NCBI GenBank assembly: GCA_029449245.1
Contig: JANATF010000002.1
Location: forward strand, 2,604,001-2,668,000
From: Mortierella alpina
Lineage: Eukaryota > Mortierellomycota > Mortierellomycetes > Mortierellales > Mortierellaceae
Reading direction: 5' to 3'
Length of the DNA stretch: 64,000 nt
Positions 59,475-64,000 of this stretch are shown in pieces (the stretch's first letter is position 1; each line of letters opens with the position of its first letter). The position numbers were made by a program, and so were the translations under genes. The notes beneath the pieces were generated by a model. The model was given only the letters and a program-made list of their open reading frames with translations. It was not told where the DNA came from and did no database searches.

Positions 59475-60240
59475 GTTTGATATCTTCCCGCTCATCTGTT
59501 GGCCTATCGGTGGAGCGGCAACATGAAATACCACTCCAACCACTTGACACACAAAGCAGCAGAATGGGGATCAAGCAAGGGGAGAGAATCAGATGCAAAT
59601 ACCGCAAATAACAAAAAAAAAAAAAAAGAATGTCAGTCCAGCCTCTCTCGTTCCCGCCCGCAGACCAGGTGCATATGGTATATCGAGGCCGTGCCATGTG
59701 GGCAAACTCGTTCCATCTCTCTCTCCTCTCGCCGTGCATGCTGGAGGTGCTTGTCCCTGTCACCGTCCATTCAGCGAGAGAGCACTACCCTCAGTCAGAC
59801 CGACTAGCATGCATCATGCTTGTGTGCCTTTTCTGATGCTCCAAGCAATATTTCGAATCGTACACGCACAATATTTCCCTCCTTTTTTTTATCCCTCTCT
59901 CCTCTATCCTCCTCTCTCTCTCCACCTTCTCTTCTCTCCGCTACTACCACTCTCTCTCTGTGTGTGTGTTCTTTACCCTGACTCTGATTCCTCATCCTCC
60001 AGCCCTCATTCCCTCATCCAGCTCAGCTGACCTTTGTCTTCCTCCCCCCCCCCCCCCCCAAACGAGTTTCGCGTGTGTTGGAATTGGGTCGCGCCCTTTT
60101 TGTTTGAGACGTGTCGCGAAGCCAAAAAGATCTCTCTTTCCCATCCTCCCTGTCCATTGCTCATCATTTTTCTTTCTTTCTTTCTCTCATTTTCTTTTTT
60201 TATCGCTACCAACTCATCTTGAAAAAACAAATCGCGCACC
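59475..60240. other. Intergenic region, leader of the coiled-coil gene
   Basis: Contains an A homopolymer (about 59613-59628), CT-rich tracts (about 59890-59960), a run of about 17 C (60043-60059) and a TTTC-rich segment (60170-60205) just before the start codon. No gene seen. Confidence 0.5.
60043..60059 (+). repeat. Poly-C homopolymer
   Basis: About 17 consecutive C in the probable 5' leader of the coiled-coil gene. The length could be affected by sequencing error. Confidence 0.85.
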
Positions 60241-63200
60241 ATGGCCGATGTCGAGAACGCTCCCGGAATCGCCCCGCTCAGCCCTGCAGGCAGCGCTCCA
60301 GCAGAGGAGCCAGTCGACGCCGTCCACGAGATAACTGACGCCGAGGTCGACGCTGAGGTCGACGCTCCAGTTTCGCCTGACGCCGAAGCCAACGCTGAAA
60401 CTGAAGACAACCCAACTCATTCCCTGGAAAGTAGCGCCAACAACAGCGCCAACAACAGCGTGCCAAGCAGCCCTAAAATGAAAGCCTCGGATGCGTCCGA
60501 GACTGGAAGCACGCCTTCGACCCCAAGAGGAACCACTACGACAAAGACATCTGTGCCCAATAGTCCAGGCAGAGCAACCGCCGCAACGTCCTCTGTAGCG
60601 GCGCGTCGCGCTGCCACCGCTGCCACCCTAGCTGCCAACAAGGCCAAGGCGACGCCCGCGACGAGAACCTCCACCACAACCAGGCCAACCGGAGCGACTT
60701 CTGCCACCAGAACAACGCCAACACCCGGTGCCAGAGCTTCAAGTGCAACAACGGCCGCTTCCTCGCCTGCCGCACGACGTGCCGCTGCCTCAACCACCGC
60801 GTCAACCCTTGCAGCAAAAAAGGCCGCTGCCACCACCACCGCCACTACTGCTACCGCTGCAGCTGCCGCTCGTCGCTCGCCCGCTAACGTAGCTGCCACT
60901 CCCGCCACTACGAGAGCTAGTGCAACAACGACAGCACGGACCGGGGCAGGCACTACTAGACCCACGGGAAGCCCCACCACAGCACGAACGTCGACAGCGA
61001 CAGCTGCAAACCCCACTGCTCGTACTTCAGTGACGCCCGCCAGCCCCTCAGCCGCACGTACAACCGCGAGGCCCTCTAGTTCAACAGCCACGACCACATC
61101 TCCGGCAGCCAAAAGAACATCTGTCGCGTCTTCGGTCTCGTCGGCCACTGCCAGGACTAGCGCTCCTTCCAGAAGTCCCTCGAGTTTGAACGGCACTAGA
61201 GGCTCTGAGGCGCTAGAGTTGAAGAAAGAACTTGCCGTCATTCGAGAGAAGGTAATATATGAAAACGGGGTTCTACTATCGGTTTTGATATTAGCACCTT
61301 TGGCAAATCAGTCAGGCACCCCTTCCTATTTCTAATCTCCTCTCCCTGTCGCGCTCTCTTTCTCAATCACTCTCTCGATCTATCTGCCTTTATAGTACGA
61401 GGAAGCGTCGTCCAAACTCAAGGCAAAGGAAGAGGAGCTGGCTGCCCTCCGTGGCCAGATGGAACTGGGCTCGTCTAGCTCGCATGCGGATGCTATTGCC
61501 GACACTTTATCGAGCGACGGAGGCGAGACCGTGGTCCCTGAGATTGACTTTTCAAAGATCGACGCACAGGTATAGTTGGGCATGCTACCCTTTTTCCTCT
61601 TTCCTGATGTTGCTTATCAGGTCTTTTGAGCGTTTGTGGGTCTCTATCCAGTTGCGTGGAACGGTAAAATACGACCGCATGCCCTTCCCCCTCCTCCTCC
61701 AGCATTAGCGACCCCTTTCCCGCACTCTTTGTGTTCAACTAGCGAACTGCATTGTGTCCAAACTGTTGATATGCATCAGAAGCGAGCAAGGAGAATATCC
61801 GAACTCTCTGCTCCCAAATGGGCTAACATGGTCCCATAGTCAATAACGCCACTTTATTTGTCGTCTAAACATATGCCACTAAGCGGTGCGCTGACCCGAA
61901 ATCTTTTTGTATATTCACACCCACCTTATTTTAGAGTCAGGCCATTGCTGCTGAGGCGATGGCTGCAAAGGAGCAGGAGATTTCTGCGCTGAAGAGCGAG
62001 GTTGAGAGCTTGAGCGGACTTGTCGAGGTATGATCAAAACTCCCACCCACCCCTGCCAAAAAAACAAAAATACCTGACAAAGATAGCTTTCCTCTGCAAA
62101 CAAATTGAGCCTTTTCCAGTTCTGCCAAATTCGGGCTACCCATTTTATGCCTTGGAGTACCACATGTGCAAACGTGGACCCTACTTGATGTCGGAAGTTT
62201 CTAACTTTCATTCTTTTCTTCGGCTCCTGGGTCGCTCTCATTTAGAAACTGCGTGTCGAGCACGAGGACAAGGTCAAAGAGCTGACAGAGAAGCAGGCCG
62301 AAAGAAACGCAGAGCATGAGGCTGAGTTGGCCTTGCTCCACAAAGAACTTTCGGAATATACCAAAAAGCATGAGGAAGTTGCTCAGCTTCGCCAAAAACT
62401 TGAGGATTCTCAAGCCTTACACTCCTCTACGCTCGAGGAGCTCAACAGGATTCATGAGGATAAATTGCAGAGTCTAGAGATCGAACTCCAAGCGGCTCGC
62501 CAAGAAAGATTGGGCGCTGAAGATGATATCAAGGACAAGTATGGACAGGATCTGGAGGAGCTCCGACTTAGCCATCAGGAGGAACTTACACAGCTGCTGT
62601 TGGACCATGGAGAGGAAGTCGATACCCTCAAGCGACTATTCGAGGAAAAGATCGAAGAGGCCAAAGAGAAGGTCGAGGTATGCCACCCTTACTCCGTCCC
62701 TCACTCAAGGAAAACATCATGCCTGAATGTAAAGTCGACTGCTAACAATTGTCCTCAAATCTTCAACGTGGTATCCTCCTACAGAATGACCTGCGTGATC
62801 GCCACAGCAAGGAACTAAACGACATTTTGTCGGCCCACACAGCAGCCTTGAATGACCGCGCTGGAGCAGAGTCTGGAGCCGTTGAGGAACTTCAGCAGAA
62901 ACATATTGAAGCCCTAGATGAATTAAGAGGACAGATCGAGGCGGAGAATAAGACCTACCTTGAGACTCTTCGTGGCACTCATCAGACCGAGGTCACGGAT
63001 CTGCAGGAGAAGCACGCAGCCCGCATTACCGAGTTGGAGGCTGAGCTGAAAACCCTTCAGGAGAGCAACGACAAGGAGGTCAGTGCTCTGAAGGCCAATG
63101 TCGACACTGGGTCGGAGGCGTTGAAGGCAGCCCATGCTGCTGAGCTCGAGACGCTTAAGGCCGGCCATGCTGAGGAACTTTCCACTTTGGAGAATACCAC

Positions 63201-64000
63201 CAAAGTAAGGATAAAGACAGGCATTTTCAAAGATACTGCCTGGTGTTGGTCAAAAAATGATTTCCACGCACTGACATTCACATGTTTTTTAAGGGCAAGA
63301 TGCAGCTCGAGCTGGACGCAGTCCAGGGCAAGTTTGCAGAGTTTGTTGCAGACGTCAAGGAGTCCCAGGCCGCGGAACTCAAGAAATTGGAAACCAGCTA
63401 CGAAGCCCGTATTTCAGAGTTGATCGCTGAACATGAGACTAGAGTCAAGGAGCTCTCGAGCGAGGCCAATGAACAGGTTCAGAAGGCGGTGCAGCAAGTC
63501 GAAAGCACGTTTGAAGACGATCGTAAGGAACTGGCCGCCGTTCGCGAAAAGGAGATCAAGGATCTCACCTCCTTGCACGATTCTGCCATCAAGGATTTGC
63601 AGCAGCAACTTGCCAAGGCCGAACAGGCTGCCAAGGAAGTATTGGAGACATCCGAACAGGTCAAGTCCAGACTGGAAGTCGAGCTCGCCGCTGTGAAGGC
63701 TGAGGCTGAGGAGCAGCTCAAGGTCACAAAGGCCTCACTTCAGGAGATCATTGAGAAGCATGAGGCTGAGAACAAGAGTCAAGCTGATGTAAGATGCCGA
63801 TTTCAATTATCGCTTTGCGCTATGGCTAATATCGTTCTGCAAACTGATATCTGTTCCTTCACATAACTGGTTAGTCTCACTCTGCTGCTCACGCCCTGCA
63901 GTTGGAGGAGCTCCGAAGTGCACATGAGAAGACGTTGGCCGAAACCCTGGCAAAGAAGGAAGACGAGTTGTCTGCAAAGTATCAAGAGTCAGAGAAGGCG
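60241..64000 (+). CDS. Long coiled-coil protein, 3' end beyond window
   Basis: Partial gene running off the window. Exons seen: 60241-61251, 61396-61569, 61935-62027, 62246-62677, 62785-63204, 63294-63788 and 63901 onward; every junction is phase 0. More than 900 aa are coded here. Residues 1-110 are acidic then Ser/Thr-rich. Residues about 110-320 are a basic, disordered Ala/Thr/Arg/Pro-rich region with repeated SPAARRAAA and AARRAATAATLAA-type blocks, resembling microtubule- or DNA-binding tails. From about residue 325 a nearly continuous coiled coil follows (ELKKELAVIREK; HEDKVKELTEKQAE; ELQQKHIEALDELRGQ) with repeats of ELxxLxxxHxxEL type. I do not recognise a specific family. It could be a CLIP/TACC/myosin-tail-like cytoskeletal protein or another scaffold. 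Confidence 0.75.

Noticed and set aside
60417-61241. 274-codon open frame on the minus strand, Ala/Val-rich
   Set aside because: It is the antisense of the Ala/Thr/Arg-rich exon 1 of the coiled-coil gene; the biased composition keeps the opposite strand free of stops.

Overview
The window looks like nuclear DNA of a filamentous fungus, most probably an early-diverging one of the Mortierellomycotina type (inference). The genes are eukaryotic, closely packed and split by many short introns (mostly about 60-120 bp, GT...AG, often with CTAAC-like branch points). The proteins are fungal or generally eukaryotic and carry long Ser/Pro/Gln-rich low-complexity stretches. Promoters and 5' leaders are rich in CT tracts. 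I saw no bacterial operons, rRNA, CRISPR array or intact transposon. Splice sites were worked out by hand from frame continuity and family conservation. Exon ends quoted to the base were checked for phase but could be off by a base; those marked 'about' are approximate.

Layout. 0.47-0.83 kb: decayed WD40-repeat fragment on the minus strand. 0.92-16.0 kb: four minus-strand housekeeping genes in tandem, namely leukotriene A4 hydrolase/aminopeptidase (0.92-3.14), MMS19 (3.57-8.53), KAE1 (8.81-10.02) and the catalytic subunit of DNA polymerase alpha (10.16-16.0). POL1 shares a roughly 0.5 kb divergent promoter with a plus-strand membrane protein (16.5-20.06) that joins a GT31-type and a GT32-type glycosyltransferase domain in one chain. 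20.36-23.66 (minus): KCS1-type inositol polyphosphate kinase. 25.47-27.41 (plus): ArfGAP. 27.65-30.52 (plus): F-box/LRR protein, converging on SKI2 (30.60-35.60, minus). 36.08-37.08 (plus): isochorismatase-like hydrolase. 38.27-40.09 (plus): Ser/Pro-rich unknown. 40.65-42.67 (plus): ATP-dependent PEP carboxykinase. 43.95-45.33 (minus): Ser/Thr-rich unknown. 47.03-51.40 (minus): VPS18. 51.60-55.70 (minus): homologue of FIRRM/C1orf112 (plant FLIP). 55.85-56.60 (plus): NME6-like nucleoside diphosphate kinase. 57.41-59.47 (plus): cytochrome P450. 60.24 to the window end (plus): long coiled-coil protein, cut off by the window edge.

Shared roles. Several genes serve genome maintenance (POL1; MMS19, the Fe-S targeting factor for DNA enzymes; FIRRM). 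Others cover tRNA t6A modification (KAE1), 3'-5' mRNA decay (SKI2), vesicle traffic (ArfGAP, VPS18), inositol pyrophosphate signalling (KCS1), gluconeogenesis (PCK1) and glycan synthesis. As usual in eukaryotes, neighbours are not an operon; physical linkage mainly means shared or colliding promoters and 3' ends.

Most worth a second look: the GT31-GT32 fusion with five predicted membrane segments and a C-terminal domain resembling cadherin-like 'tandem-95' repeats; the fungal FIRRM homologue; paired GCAATTGC palindromes just upstream of a TATA box at the P450 gene; and the frame-neutral intron that splits the metal-binding motif of KAE1.
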